Under the pieces are notes generated by a model. It did not search any database. It was not told where the DNA came from and was given only the letters and a program-made list of their open reading frames with translations. A stretch of 64,000 nucleotides of DNA from Thiodiazotropha sp050305635 (GTDB lineage Bacteria > Pseudomonadota > Gammaproteobacteria > Chromatiales > Chromatiaceae), in contig JBNLFS010000050.1 in assembly GCA_050305635.1 (NCBI GenBank), positions 1 to 64,000 of the forward strand, read 5' to 3'. Below are positions 27,808 through 37,948 of this stretch, piece by piece (positions within the stretch are counted from its first letter, which is position 1; each line of letters opens with the position of its first letter). Both the position numbers and the translations under genes were made by a program.

Positions 27808-28404
27808 TCAGGGGCGATGACTGGTTGACGACAACGGCTCGCCCGCCATCACCTGACGCCGAATATCGGCGACATCTGCTGTCTCCAGATAGCGCTCGAT
27901 ATTGGGGTAAAAACTGGCGTGATAGCCGTAGCCGCCGTTGACGAACTCATCGATGGCCTGCTCCCGCGGCCAGTTCTGAAAAACCATGCGATACATGGCG
28001 GAGATCACACCTGTGCGGTCGCTACCGTGCCAGCAGTGGATCAAAACCGGCTTTTCCGCCTGCCGGATGATACTCAGGGCCTTCACCACGAACGAATCAT
28101 CGATCTTGCCGGCATCCACGGGCACATGAAAAAGATTGAGTCGGGTCTCATCCGCCTCATCGTTGTCGGTGTGGTACTCCCGCAGATTGAGAATAGAGCG
28201 TACTCCCATCGACTCGAGGACTTTCATCTGCTCGTCATCGGGCTGTTTCGACCGATAGACCTCGGCGTCCAGACGATAGAAGTTCTCCAGTTCCGTTCCG
28301 AGCATGGGTTGCGCCCATTCCAACGGACGCACCCGGACCTCTCCCGCCTGCGACGCCGCAATCGGCAACAATAACAAAAGCGGTATTAACCTGTGCTTGT
28401 TCAT
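27808..28404 (-). CDS. periplasmic dual-specificity/tyrosine phosphatase-like protein
   Basis: 198 residues from the ATG at 28404 (GAGGA six bases upstream; an ATG two codons earlier is too close to it). Signal peptide MNKHRLIPLLLLLPIAASQAG. The phosphatase loop HCWHGSDRTG (Cys-X5-Arg) is complete, and the general-acid loop may lie in NLREYHTDNDEADE. The substrate is unknown; dual-specificity-like bacterial exported phosphatases act on phosphotyrosine, phosphoinositides or other phosphate esters. Confidence 0.88.
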   Translation of the reverse strand: MNKHRLIPLLLLLPIAASQAGEVRVRPLEWAQPMLGTELENFYRLDAEVYRSKQPDDEQMKVLESMGVRSILNLREYHTDNDEADETRLNLFHVPVDAGKIDDSFVVKALSIIRQAEKPVLIHCWHGSDRTGVISAMYRMVFQNWPREQAIDEFVNGGYGYHASFYPNIERYLETADVADIRRQVMAGEPLSSTSHRP

Positions 28405-28511
28405 ATACATTCCTCAAACCCTGAAAATAGTCTCAGCCCTTCGGGTTGCGCCTGATTAAAAGTTCACAAGAACGAAGCACCGTCAGTCCAACCATTTGCG
28501 CAACGATCGGG

Positions 28512-29918
28512 TTACTCTTGTTTGGACCCTCTCAGAATATGCACGGTCATCATAATCAGAAGAGCGACACCGACAAAAAGCACGCCCCAGAGTATAAAAC
28601 GCTTCCAATCCGATTCCGTCCCTTCTCGAGATTCATTTGCGTTCTCGCCGATAACCGGCAATAGCGTTTCCAGCTGATCTCCCACTTGAGCAACACCCGC
28701 TTGCGGCGTATGCCCCGCGATGGGCGGCATAAGACTTTCGATCGGCAGGTCGGCGGACAGGGCCTCTTCATTACCCAGCGAAAGATGATACGGCGCCTCG
28801 CCACGAGCAAGAAAAACCAGCCGCATGGGAGCCAACCCGAACAGCACCTTCAGCCTGGACATATCCAATCCGTCGGCACGCAGGCGAAAGCTATCGTAAG
28901 CCCTGGGAGAAAGTGCGATATTGTTCTGCACCACTTCCTGTCCACCGACCGCAAGCCGATAAATCAACCCCTCCCCTAACTCGCTCCAGACCTCACGTCC
29001 TTTGCGATCTCGATAACCCCCGCTCACCTGAATCGGGGACAAGGTATTGATCTGCGGCAGATCGACCCGTATGTGCTCGACCGCCAGAACCCGAGGCAGT
29101 ATCACCCGGTAATCTCCCTCGGAACTTCTCTCGGCCCACACAGAATCGGACCAACTCAGCGGTGGCGACTGAGAGAGGGTCCGGCGACTCATCACACTGA
29201 CCCTCTGCAACATGGGCGCCTGCTCAGGCTCCTGCCAGATCAGGCGCAGGTAGCGACTTCTCACCGCCGGCAACCGGATCTCCCTCTGATCGATCAGCGC
29301 CCCATTGAAGCTCATTCTTACAATCTGGCCGTCGGCCAGTTTCCGCCAGCGCTGCAAATCATCGCTGCTCTCGACACTGAAACGATGGAAAGAGGCGGTC
29401 TGCTCAGCCGCCGGCCAATCCAGCTTCAGGCTCACCATCGCCCCCTCTACTCCGCTGGCATCCAGCAACCAGCCTCTTCGTACTCGGGCCGGAACCGCGT
29501 TTGCCCCCCGGTCCGGAATCACCTCGATCAAAGTGCCCCGCGCATTGCTTTCCAGTTTTACGCTCGGCAGCGGATTTACATCGGATTCGCTTTCACTGAA
29601 GAGTGGAAAAATCGCCACCTCGCGAAGGGTCTCAGCCGTGCGGTATTCCGTCTGAAGACGCAGCAGGGAAAATGGCATCGCCCGGCCTTTCGCGTCAAAG
29701 ACACGGAAATCGGCAAAATCGCTCCGACGTGAAGCCATGCGCAAATTCGCAGGCAGATCGAGTTGAAACCAGGGCCCTTCCCCCTCAAGCGACAGACTAT
29801 GGTGTGTCGCGAAACGCTCCTGCCCGATCTTATCCCCATCAACAGCGGCCCGAACCGAAATGCTCGTACAGAGCGCCCCGATGATAAGCAACACAGCACA
29901 CTGTTTTACGCTATTCAC
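28512..29918 (-). CDS. DUF3999 family membrane-anchored protein
   Basis: 468 residues from the GTG at 29918, which overlaps the end of the DUF2339 gene by 8 bp (GTGAATAG) and has GGAGGAG upstream. Signal peptide (VNSVKQCAVLLIIGALCTSISVRA), a large beta-rich periplasmic part and one C-terminal helix (LFVGVALLIMMTVHIL) before a basic end. DUF3999 genes commonly follow DUF2339 genes; the function of the pair is unknown. Confidence 0.85.
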   Translation of the reverse strand: MNSVKQCAVLLIIGALCTSISVRAAVDGDKIGQERFATHHSLSLEGEGPWFQLDLPANLRMASRRSDFADFRVFDAKGRAMPFSLLRLQTEYRTAETLREVAIFPLFSESESDVNPLPSVKLESNARGTLIEVIPDRGANAVPARVRRGWLLDASGVEGAMVSLKLDWPAAEQTASFHRFSVESSDDLQRWRKLADGQIVRMSFNGALIDQREIRLPAVRSRYLRLIWQEPEQAPMLQRVSVMSRRTLSQSPPLSWSDSVWAERSSEGDYRVILPRVLAVEHIRVDLPQINTLSPIQVSGGYRDRKGREVWSELGEGLIYRLAVGGQEVVQNNIALSPRAYDSFRLRADGLDMSRLKVLFGLAPMRLVFLARGEAPYHLSLGNEEALSADLPIESLMPPIAGHTPQAGVAQVGDQLETLLPVIGENANESREGTESDWKRFILWGVLFVGVALLIMMTVHILRGSKQE

Positions 29919-32900
29919 CGGCCTGCTCCTCCAGAACCGTTTCGGACTTTGGCGGAAGCGGCGAAAAATAGCCGACGACCAACAGCAGAACACCCACACC
30001 GATAAATGAGAGGATGCGCTCAATACTGCCATGCTGGCTCAGCTCCACCAAAAACAGCTTGAGCACCACCACGGCAATCAGCGCGGCGCCGGCGATCCAG
30101 ACAGCACGTTTCTCGCGTCGTGTCCCGAAGACCATGGCCGCCAACGCCATCAGAGTCCACAACAGCGACAGCCCCACCTGCACCGGCAACGAAGCCAACA
30201 ATGAGCTGAGTTCAAACGGTATAGCCAGCCATTGATGCGCGATACGGAACACCTCAGTGGTTAAAATCAAAAAGAGGCTGACGGCCGAGGTCACCTGAAC
30301 CCTCTGAATACCCGCGGGCCATCTCAAACAAAAACCACCGATTTGACACCAGTGATAAAGGGAAAAGGTCACCAGCAGCAGGCTGATCGCCAGCGGATTA
30401 AGCAACGGCAGATAGGGCAGCGGCAGGGCCGAGCCATCGCTGAAGAGCATCGCCGCCAACAGCCAGACGGCCAGTATCCCGGCCATGGGCACTACCGCCC
30501 ACACCCGGTACTCCTGCTCAAAGGCGGATACCGGCCAGGGCAGGCGCCGGACAAAGGTCATCAGTACGATGTAAAGGCTCGGCACGGAGGCCCAGCCCAG
30601 CCAACGCCAGGCGTTGTGCTGCTCTGCCAACGCCATCAGCTGATAGCGAAGCTCAAGAGAAACCACCGCCAGTAACAACCAAATACCGACCAGATGCAGA
30701 GTGCGCACAAATGCCTCGGGCAGGATCTTCTCCAACCGCTTGAGCATCCAGAAATGGGCGCCAAAAAGAGATAGCCAACCGATCCAACCCAGATGCGCTG
30801 CCGGATGATAGTCGGTGTGTATCGCCAGCAGAAGGATGACCGTTCCCACCGGCGCCAGCATCAGACCCAGCATTCCTAACGACGTCCAAACCAGTCGCTT
30901 CACCGGCACAGACCAGAGCAGACAGGACAGGGTCGCCCCCAACAACAGATAAGCGCTCCAATATTCCGTGGAAAAGGTCAGAGTGACCTGGCTGTGGAGT
31001 GTATAGGCCCACCAACCGGCACCCCAGATCAATGCGACATCCGAAATCACCCGCCACTGCCCGAAGAGCGCATTGTCGGCATTCGCCCGGGCCTGCCTCT
31101 GCAGCAGATAGGCCGCGAAAAAGGCCACCAGGGAGAGCGCGACGGGGGACCAGAAGAAGGCACCGCTTAAAGGTTTGAACACAGCTCCGCTGGCGAAGAG
31201 TTGCAGGTCCAGGATCTGCTGCAAGAAGACGACACCCCCCACCAACTGGATCGCCAGTCCAAAGAAAAGGGTCGGCCGGTGTCCCAGCATCCCTCCCATC
31301 CAAAGAATGGCCAGACCACTGACCGCCCACACCCCGCTGGCTGACTGCCAGGGCAGGACGAACAGCACAGCCAGGTTCATCAAACCCAGCCCGATCACCA
31401 CCAGAACCGTACTGCCCGAGCTGAATCGAGGCGTCTCGCGCAGCACCCGGTCACGCAACGCAAGCCAGGCACCCGCCAAAAGCGAGGCACAGATCAGCAT
31501 GGCGCTGAAAAGGCCCTGCCATCCGCTCTCGAAGACCGCGCCGCCAGTGACGGAATCCTCTGGCGTGAGCTGCAGCAGAAACAATCCACAGGCTACCAAC
31601 TGAATCGCAAAGGCCGGTACAAGATACCGATACCGGGCAAGACGCAATCCGATATAGAGTGTAACCAGTCCCGCCAACGCCCAGACCATCACGCCGCTAT
31701 CAAGGGAGAACAACAGCGCCGGCAGAAGATAGAGCATGCCGAAACCGACCAACACCAGCAACCAGTCAACCGATTGACACCCTCGCCACACAGGCCCATC
31801 ACTGCGCATCACCCGATCATGACTGAACAGCAGAGCCAGTCCGATCATCAGCGCGCTCAGATAGGCGCCCTGCAACACCGTCTGCTCGCCGAGGGACAAG
31901 GTGGGCAGAAAGGCCATGACCGCCCCACCCTGCAACAACAGCGCAAACAACCGGGAAAGGGTCCTGTGCTGACGCAGTGAGACCCAATAGATACCCGCGC
32001 CTTCCACAGCCCAGATAGCCGAGGTCCACTGAGCATCCAGAGCCAGCGGCACGCTGAGCGTGCCGAAAATCACCCCCAACGCCAGATAGACTTCCACCAG
32101 CAGGTTCCGCACCCTGTCCATGCGACGCCATAGCACCATGGCCAGTCCCAGATAGAACAAACCCATCAGCATGGCGCTGTAGGCAGGCCCCAGCTCGAAG
32201 CGGGAAACGATGGCATACTGCATGCCAAACCCTACCAGCGGCGGACCAAACATCAGCGTGGCGTCGATGTAATCGGTGCGCCCTGCCGCCCAGCGCATCA
32301 AAGCGGTAAGCGTCGCATCAGGCGGCGCATCGCTGTCCTGTCTCAATTTGCGATGCGCAAACAGCAGACCGATAAACACATACAACAGGAACAAGAGCAC
32401 CAGAAACAGCTCAGTCTGTAGCCAAAGTTCCGGCTGGTAGTACCGCAGCCCCCACCAGAGACCGATGCTGAAAGTACCGATGAAACCGACTAGATTGAGC
32501 GGCCTCCAGGCCTTATGCCAGGCCACGCCCACAATACCGAGATTGAGCAACAGATAATAACTGAAGAGGGACAGGTGATTGTCTACCGCAGTCAACAGTG
32601 GCACGGCAAAACCGCCTGCCGTGCAGACCAGCGCAAGCGCCAGGGCGTTCTGCGCCACCGCCAGCACGGTGGCACAGATCACCACCACCAACAGCAGGGA
32701 GAAAGCCATGAGCGGAGACAGCAACTGATGCAGATGGAGCGCCGCAAATACCGTCAGATAGAGCACGGCCACACCACCCCCCTGAAGGGAGAGCGCATAA
32801 GCCGTATTCTTCAACCGCAGCCGCCAACCGATCAGCAGCAGAACCAGGGCCACCGCCGCCACGCCCACATAGCGGAATTCGATCGGCACGGTTATCCGCT

Positions 32901-33504
32901 CCGCGGCATAACGCAGGAGAAAGGCCAGACCAAGAAACAGAAGCAGAAGTCCCACTTTCAACAGTGGGTTACCGGCCATCAGCCAAGCTCGCGCCGCGGT
33001 CACACCGCGCTGCAGCAGGTTCGGCGGACGCTGCGTTGAAGTCCTTGCGGGCGGCTCAGACCGTTGAGTCGAAAGGGCCTCTTCGGCCAAAGCCGATTCA
33101 GTATCCGGCACGATGGCATCGAGCTGCTGAACCACATATTCCAGATCAAGCGTCAGCGCTTCATCATCCAACACCGTCTCAGATATCGGCTCACGGACGA
33201 CCCTTTCCTGCGAGGGTTCTTCTCCGGCGAAAGAGGCCTCAGAATCGAACCGTTCATCCTGCCGCCCCTCCTCGTCCGACTCTGGTGATACCGCAGCATC
33301 CCCCGGTTGCTCAGCATCACCCTGCAGCCTTTCGCGCAGTGCCTCCAGGCCCTGCTCCAGGGCCGTCAGCCGCTTTTGCTGCTTATAGCGAGAGATAATA
33401 AGGGCGACAACCGCCCCCATTAGCGAGAATAGGACAACGCCTTCTTCCGATGAGGTGAGCACACTACCCAGAATGAATCCGAATAGGGCAAATAGCCACT
33501 CCAT
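29911..33504 (-). CDS. DUF2339 multi-spanning membrane protein
   Basis: 1197 residues from the ATG at 33504 (AGGAG upstream; an earlier frame start at 33552 lacks support). One N-terminal helix, a coiled-coil/acidic segment (about 35-140), then a very long hydrophobic region with more than twenty predicted helices to the C-terminus. This fits DUF2339, a family of unknown function in the inner membrane. Translationally coupled to the DUF3999 gene. Confidence 0.88.
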   Translation of the reverse strand: MEWLFALFGFILGSVLTSSEEGVVLFSLMGAVVALIISRYKQQKRLTALEQGLEALRERLQGDAEQPGDAAVSPESDEEGRQDERFDSEASFAGEEPSQERVVREPISETVLDDEALTLDLEYVVQQLDAIVPDTESALAEEALSTQRSEPPARTSTQRPPNLLQRGVTAARAWLMAGNPLLKVGLLLLFLGLAFLLRYAAERITVPIEFRYVGVAAVALVLLLIGWRLRLKNTAYALSLQGGGVAVLYLTVFAALHLHQLLSPLMAFSLLLVVVICATVLAVAQNALALALVCTAGGFAVPLLTAVDNHLSLFSYYLLLNLGIVGVAWHKAWRPLNLVGFIGTFSIGLWWGLRYYQPELWLQTELFLVLLFLLYVFIGLLFAHRKLRQDSDAPPDATLTALMRWAAGRTDYIDATLMFGPPLVGFGMQYAIVSRFELGPAYSAMLMGLFYLGLAMVLWRRMDRVRNLLVEVYLALGVIFGTLSVPLALDAQWTSAIWAVEGAGIYWVSLRQHRTLSRLFALLLQGGAVMAFLPTLSLGEQTVLQGAYLSALMIGLALLFSHDRVMRSDGPVWRGCQSVDWLLVLVGFGMLYLLPALLFSLDSGVMVWALAGLVTLYIGLRLARYRYLVPAFAIQLVACGLFLLQLTPEDSVTGGAVFESGWQGLFSAMLICASLLAGAWLALRDRVLRETPRFSSGSTVLVVIGLGLMNLAVLFVLPWQSASGVWAVSGLAILWMGGMLGHRPTLFFGLAIQLVGGVVFLQQILDLQLFASGAVFKPLSGAFFWSPVALSLVAFFAAYLLQRQARANADNALFGQWRVISDVALIWGAGWWAYTLHSQVTLTFSTEYWSAYLLLGATLSCLLWSVPVKRLVWTSLGMLGLMLAPVGTVILLLAIHTDYHPAAHLGWIGWLSLFGAHFWMLKRLEKILPEAFVRTLHLVGIWLLLAVVSLELRYQLMALAEQHNAWRWLGWASVPSLYIVLMTFVRRLPWPVSAFEQEYRVWAVVPMAGILAVWLLAAMLFSDGSALPLPYLPLLNPLAISLLLVTFSLYHWCQIGGFCLRWPAGIQRVQVTSAVSLFLILTTEVFRIAHQWLAIPFELSSLLASLPVQVGLSLLWTLMALAAMVFGTRREKRAVWIAGAALIAVVVLKLFLVELSQHGSIERILSFIGVGVLLLVVGYFSPLPPKSETVLEEQAGE

Positions 33505-33771
33505 GCCGAAACATCTCCTGTATTCAAGAAGTAACAATGGCCACCACCGCACCTTTCACCCAGGGTCGGGATGTCGCTGTCCGGGAATATCCGGCACAGC
33601 AGTATAGCGAATCAGTCTCAGAATACCTTGTTTCAGGACAATTCCGATTCAGTATCGAATGCACCCGATCCGCTCCCATGCCCCAAACGGCGCGATTTGA
33701 CACTCTCAGCCTATGCAGGGAAACTAAGTCGCTTTTCAGACTTCGGCCCCCATTCGCAAAGAGGCGTACCC

Positions 33772-34287
33772 ATGACCCGACAAAACTCCTTCAATCACGA
33801 TGAGCTGTTGCAGTGCGGCCGAGGAGAGATGTTCGGTCCCGGTAACGCGCAACTGCCCACTCCCAACATGTTGATGCTCGATCGGGTGGTTAAGATCAAC
33901 GACGAGGGTGGCAGCAATGGAAAAGGGGAGATTCTGGCGGAGCTGGACATCAATCCCGATCTGTGGTTTTTCGACTGCCACTTCCCCGGCGACCCGGTGA
34001 TGCCGGGCTGTCTGGGCCTGGATGCCATGTGGCAGCTGGTCGGTTTCTTTCTCGCCTGGATCGGCAATCCGGGGCACGGTCGCGCTCTGGGCGTGGGCGA
34101 GGTCAAATTCACCGGTCAGGTGCTGCCCACGGCCAAGTTGGTGACCTATCACATCGACATCAAACGGGTGATCACCCGTAAGCTGGTGCTGGGCGTGGCG
34201 GACGGTGTCATGAAAGTGGACGGACGGGAGATCTACAGCGCCAAGGATCTGCGCGTGGGCCTGTTCACCTCCACCGAAAATTTCTGA
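33772..34287 (+). CDS. fabA: 3-hydroxydecanoyl-ACP dehydratase/isomerase
   Basis: 171 residues, ATG at 33772 with GAGG upstream. Hot-dog fold; the active-site His and Asp lie in FFDCHFPGDPVMPGCLGLDAMWQ (about 66-88). FabA introduces the cis double bond for unsaturated fatty acids in type II synthesis. No fabB lies beside it in this window. It is divergent from the DUF2339 gene. Confidence 0.96.
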   Translation: MTRQNSFNHDELLQCGRGEMFGPGNAQLPTPNMLMLDRVVKINDEGGSNGKGEILAELDINPDLWFFDCHFPGDPVMPGCLGLDAMWQLVGFFLAWIGNPGHGRALGVGEVKFTGQVLPTAKLVTYHIDIKRVITRKLVLGVADGVMKVDGREIYSAKDLRVGLFTSTENF

Positions 34288-34453
34288 TTCACCCACACTG
34301 CCTGACTTGATTCCCCACGTACCCTTCGGTTATTTACACAACCTGACATCCGGCAATTCAGGCGGTATGCAATCCCAGCCACCGGAGAGTCTGTTGCATA
34401 CTCGCAGCAACGCCATCGGGCATGGGGATCAATCTGTGGTGGGACGAGAATAG

Positions 34454-36421
34454 ATGAAAAGTCGCTGGAATCAGCAGGCCGCGGACGTCTGCCAGAATGA
34501 ACTCGCACTGCGGGTCTACAGCTCCCGGCTGCTGGGCTCGGATCCCTGCCTGGTGCTGCACGGCGGCGGCAATACCTCGCTCAAGGCCAGCCTGACAGAC
34601 CTGTTTGGTGATGAACAGTCCGTACTCTACGTCAAAGGCAGTGGCTGGGACCTGGCCAGCATCGAAGCGGAAGGGTTTACCCCCCTGCGAATGGATCATC
34701 TGTTGCGCTTGGCGCAACTCGAACGTCTCAGTGACAGCGAGATGGTCAATCAGCTGAAAACCCACCAGATCCGTGCCAATGCGCCCGCCGCTTCCGTGGA
34801 ATCGATCCTGCACGCCTGCCTGCCCTATACCTATGTGGATCACACCCACGCCGACGCCATTGTCACCCTGAGCAACACCCCCTCGGGGATGCAGAGGATC
34901 CGCGATCTCTATCAGGACCGAGTGGTGATCATTCCCTATGTGATGCCCGGCTTCGACCTGGCCCGACAGGTTGCCCAACAGTTTTCCCGGGAGGCCCATG
35001 AAGGCACCCTGGGCATGGTGTTGATGAACCATGGCCTGTTCACCTTCGGCGCGACCGCCCGGGAATCCTATGAGCGGATGATTCAGTTGGTGGACGAGGC
35101 GGAGGAGGCGCTCCGGCATGCCGGTGCCTGGACATTGTCTTTGTCCCACACGCTACCCGACCCACAACCACGCACCCTGGCGCGACTGCGGCGTGAAATT
35201 TCGGACGTGGCCGGCTTTCCCGTCATCATGCGCAGCCACCGCACCCCCGAGGATCTGGCCTTCTGCCAACGCCCTGATTTGGATGAAATCTCACAGCGCG
35301 GCCCGGCCACCCCCGATCATGTGTTGCGTACCAAGCAGAAACCCATGCTCGGCACCGAGGTCATCGAATACGTCGGGGCCTATCAACGCTATTTCGAACG
35401 GCATGCCCCCAATGCACGCACCCCGGTGGAGATGCTCGATCCCGCGCCCCGGGTGGTGCTGGATCCGCAACTGGGGCTGTTGAGCATCGGCGCCACCAGC
35501 CGGGATGCGGGTATCGTGGCGGATATCTACCGCCATACCCTGCAGATCATCCAGCGGGCTGAAAAGCTCGAAAGCTGGCAGGCTCTCGATGACCCGCAGA
35601 TTTTCGATGTGGAGTACTGGGAGCTGGAACAGGCCAAACTCATCCGCAACAAACGGGCTCCCGAACTTCAGGGTGAGGTCGCTCTGGTCACCGGCGCCGC
35701 CTCGGGGATTGGTCAGGCCTGTGTCAGCGCGCTGCTGCAGCGTGGTGCCGCGGTGGTGGGACTGGACCGTAATCCGGCGATCATCGCCCAATCCCTGAAC
35801 GAGGGTTTTCTCGGGATTCAATGCGACGTCACCGACCGGCTTGCCGTGAAGCAGGCCCTGGAGCAGACCCTGCTGAACTTCGGCGGTCTGGACATGTTGA
35901 TTCTGAATGCGGGAATGTTCCCGAAAAGCTGTCCGGTGGCGGAACTCGAGGACGAAGCCTGGCGCCAGGTGATGCAGGTCAACCTGGATGCCAACCTGAT
36001 CCTGTTGCGGGAGTCACACCCCTACCTGAAGCAGGCATCCCGATATGGCCGGGTGGTGATCATCGGTTCGAAGAACGTACCCGCGCCGGGGCAGGGCGCA
36101 GCGGCCTATTCCGCCTCCAAGGCCGCACTCAACCAGTTAGCCCGGGTGGTGGCGCTGGAATGGGCCTCGGACGGCATCCGGGTCAACAGCCTGCACCCGG
36201 ACGCGGTGTTCGACACCGGCATCTGGACGACGGATGTTCTGGAAAACCGGGCCCGGCACTACGGCCTGTCCGTTGCGGAATACAAAAAGCGCAATCTGCT
36301 GGGGTGTGAAATATCCCGTCAGGATGTGGCTGAACTGGCCGCGGATCTGTGCGGGCCGAGCTTCGCCAAAACCACGGGCGCGCAAATCCCCATCGATGGC
36401 GGCAACGATCGGGTGATCTGA
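34454..36421 (+). CDS. bifunctional class II aldolase / short-chain dehydrogenase
   Basis: 655 residues. The N-terminal half (about 1-390) is a class II aldolase/adducin domain with HGGGNTSLK near 36 and zinc-ligand motif YVDHTHADAIV near 130. The C-terminal half (about 405-650) is an SDR with TGAASGIGQA near 413, NAG near 490 and YSASKAA near 552. The fusion resembles RhaD-type rhamnulose-phosphate aldolase/lactaldehyde dehydrogenase proteins, but no sugar genes are near, so the substrate is not fixed. Confidence 0.88.
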   Translation: MKSRWNQQAADVCQNELALRVYSSRLLGSDPCLVLHGGGNTSLKASLTDLFGDEQSVLYVKGSGWDLASIEAEGFTPLRMDHLLRLAQLERLSDSEMVNQLKTHQIRANAPAASVESILHACLPYTYVDHTHADAIVTLSNTPSGMQRIRDLYQDRVVIIPYVMPGFDLARQVAQQFSREAHEGTLGMVLMNHGLFTFGATARESYERMIQLVDEAEEALRHAGAWTLSLSHTLPDPQPRTLARLRREISDVAGFPVIMRSHRTPEDLAFCQRPDLDEISQRGPATPDHVLRTKQKPMLGTEVIEYVGAYQRYFERHAPNARTPVEMLDPAPRVVLDPQLGLLSIGATSRDAGIVADIYRHTLQIIQRAEKLESWQALDDPQIFDVEYWELEQAKLIRNKRAPELQGEVALVTGAASGIGQACVSALLQRGAAVVGLDRNPAIIAQSLNEGFLGIQCDVTDRLAVKQALEQTLLNFGGLDMLILNAGMFPKSCPVAELEDEAWRQVMQVNLDANLILLRESHPYLKQASRYGRVVIIGSKNVPAPGQGAAAYSASKAALNQLARVVALEWASDGIRVNSLHPDAVFDTGIWTTDVLENRARHYGLSVAEYKKRNLLGCEISRQDVAELAADLCGPSFAKTTGAQIPIDGGNDRVI

Positions 36422-36546
36422 CCGCTCCCTTGTGATGCTTGCGCCTCTTAAGGTTCTCGCATGTCTCGTTTCCGTGCTCCGCGTGGGAATGACCGATAAT
36501 CGGTATTATCCTCTCCAATGCCTTGGTTTGCAGGGCCAATCTATCT

Positions 36547-36626
36547 CACCACGAAGGACACGAAGGATCGATTCGAGCGTTCATCAAATTCCACCCTTCG
36601 TGCGCTTCGTGTTCTTCGTGGTTAAC
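36547..36626. repeat. CACGAAGGACACGAAGG dispersed repeat with inverted arm
   Basis: The left arm CACCACGAAGGACACGAAGG (36547-36566) is answered by the right arm CCTTCGTGCGCTTCGTGTTCTTCGTGG (36595-36621). Such ACGAAGG palindromes recur between genes in many proteobacteria; function unknown. Confidence 0.65.
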
Positions 36627-36721
36627 AATTCAGCGCCATGGGAGTCCTGTGTATTGTCCGTAGGACCAAAGCTCCAATCAGTAAGAATTGGAACATTGTT
36701 CCAGGATCGCACTTGAAATAT

Positions 36722-36761
36722 CCCGATTACCCAGCATGATCAGCCAGGCTGGGTAATCGGG
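36722..36761 (-). terminator. oxyR terminator-like hairpin
   Basis: A perfect 14-bp stem CCCGATTACCCAGC/GCTGGGTAATCGGG with a 12-nt loop, about 43 bp past the oxyR stop. On the minus strand it is followed by ATATTTC, a poor U tract. It lies between convergent genes, so it may end both. Confidence 0.55.
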
Positions 36762-36803
36762 CTGCCTTATATATGACTCGTCCCAGCGAATCTCGACAGC
36801 CGC

Positions 36804-37754
36804 CTAAGCCTGCATCAGTTCCAACTCTTCGTTTTCCGCCATGACCACACCCCGAATCGGGCAGGCATTCACCGAATCGGCAAACAACTCCACCGCCAGG
36901 GGACGGGGAAAGCTCTTGCGCCAGGCGAGGGCGACGCGACGCTGGTGCGGCTTGCCCGCAATGGGACGGGTGGTGAGCAGATTCCAGCAGGAGTGCTGAC
37001 TGCCGACAGCGGAATCGGGAATCACGGAAATACCGATGCCACTGGCAACCATGTAGCAGATGGTTTCCAGGGAACCACCTTCCAGGCTTTTTTTGATGGT
37101 GTCTCCGTTGGCGGTATGCAGACATCCCGGACAGATTTTTTTCACCTGCTCACGGAAACAGTGGCCCGGACCGAGTAACAGCACCTCTTCCCGTTCCAGC
37201 TGCGAGATCTCGATACTGTCCTGAGCAGTCAACACATGCTGGTTCGGCAACAACACCGAAAAGGACTCGTCGTAGAGCGGGCGGGTAACGATACCGGGTT
37301 CATCATAGGGCAGCGAGACAATCACCACATCCAGCTCCCCCTGCTTGAGCTGCTCGGTCAGCACCGAGGTCATCTGCTCACGAATGATGAGGCTCATTTT
37401 CGGCGCCCGTTGATGCAGTACCGGGATCAGCTGGGGAAACAGGTAGGGTCCCACGGTGGGAATGGCTCCGACCCGCAAGGGACCGGCCAGTTGATCCACG
37501 CTCTGGTTGGCGAGTTGGCGGATCATCCCGGCTTCTTCCAGCACCCGCTGCGCCTGGGCCACGATCCGCTCTCCCGCGGCGGTGAGGCTGACCTCCCCCT
37601 GACCGCGCTCGAACAAGCCGACTCCCAATTCCTCCTCGAGCTTTTTCACCGCCACGCTGAGCGTGGGCTGACTGACGAAACAGGCCTCGGCGGCATGTCC
37701 GAAATGCCGCTTTTGGGCAACCGCAACAATGTATCGAAGTTCGTTGAGGGTCAT
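36804..37754 (-). CDS. oxyR: hydrogen peroxide-sensing LysR regulator OxyR
   Basis: 316 residues. N-terminal winged helix (TLNELRYIVAVAQKRHFGHAAEACFVSQPTLS) and C-terminal sensor domain. The redox pair Cys199 and Cys208 (GHCFREQVKKIC) falls at the same numbers as in E. coli OxyR, which separates it from other LysR proteins. It activates peroxide-defence genes when oxidised. Divergent from cpdA; no catalase or ahpC lies in the window. Confidence 0.93.
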   Translation of the reverse strand: MTLNELRYIVAVAQKRHFGHAAEACFVSQPTLSVAVKKLEEELGVGLFERGQGEVSLTAAGERIVAQAQRVLEEAGMIRQLANQSVDQLAGPLRVGAIPTVGPYLFPQLIPVLHQRAPKMSLIIREQMTSVLTEQLKQGELDVVIVSLPYDEPGIVTRPLYDESFSVLLPNQHVLTAQDSIEISQLEREEVLLLGPGHCFREQVKKICPGCLHTANGDTIKKSLEGGSLETICYMVASGIGISVIPDSAVGSQHSCWNLLTTRPIAGKPHQRRVALAWRKSFPRPLAVELFADSVNACPIRGVVMAENEELELMQA

Positions 37755-37948
37755 GATCTATATTTTAGACCCATGGATAGAAAAATTTAATAGAGACAAA
37801 AAATGTTAACACTTCAACAGAAAACAGGACCGGATATGGAATAAATTGTAAGTTTAGGACATAGAAGCAAATATCCGTTTTAGCTTTGGCGAAACCTGAA
37901 CTACTATAATGGCAGGATGATGATCCTGCTGGGGCCTGGAGAATCACA

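Larger units (their letters stand above)
36422..36803. other. gap between aldolase-SDR gene and oxyR
   Basis: 382 bp without a gene between convergent neighbours. It contains an inverted ACGAAGG-type repeat (36547-36626) and a strong hairpin (36722-36761). Confidence 0.55.
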
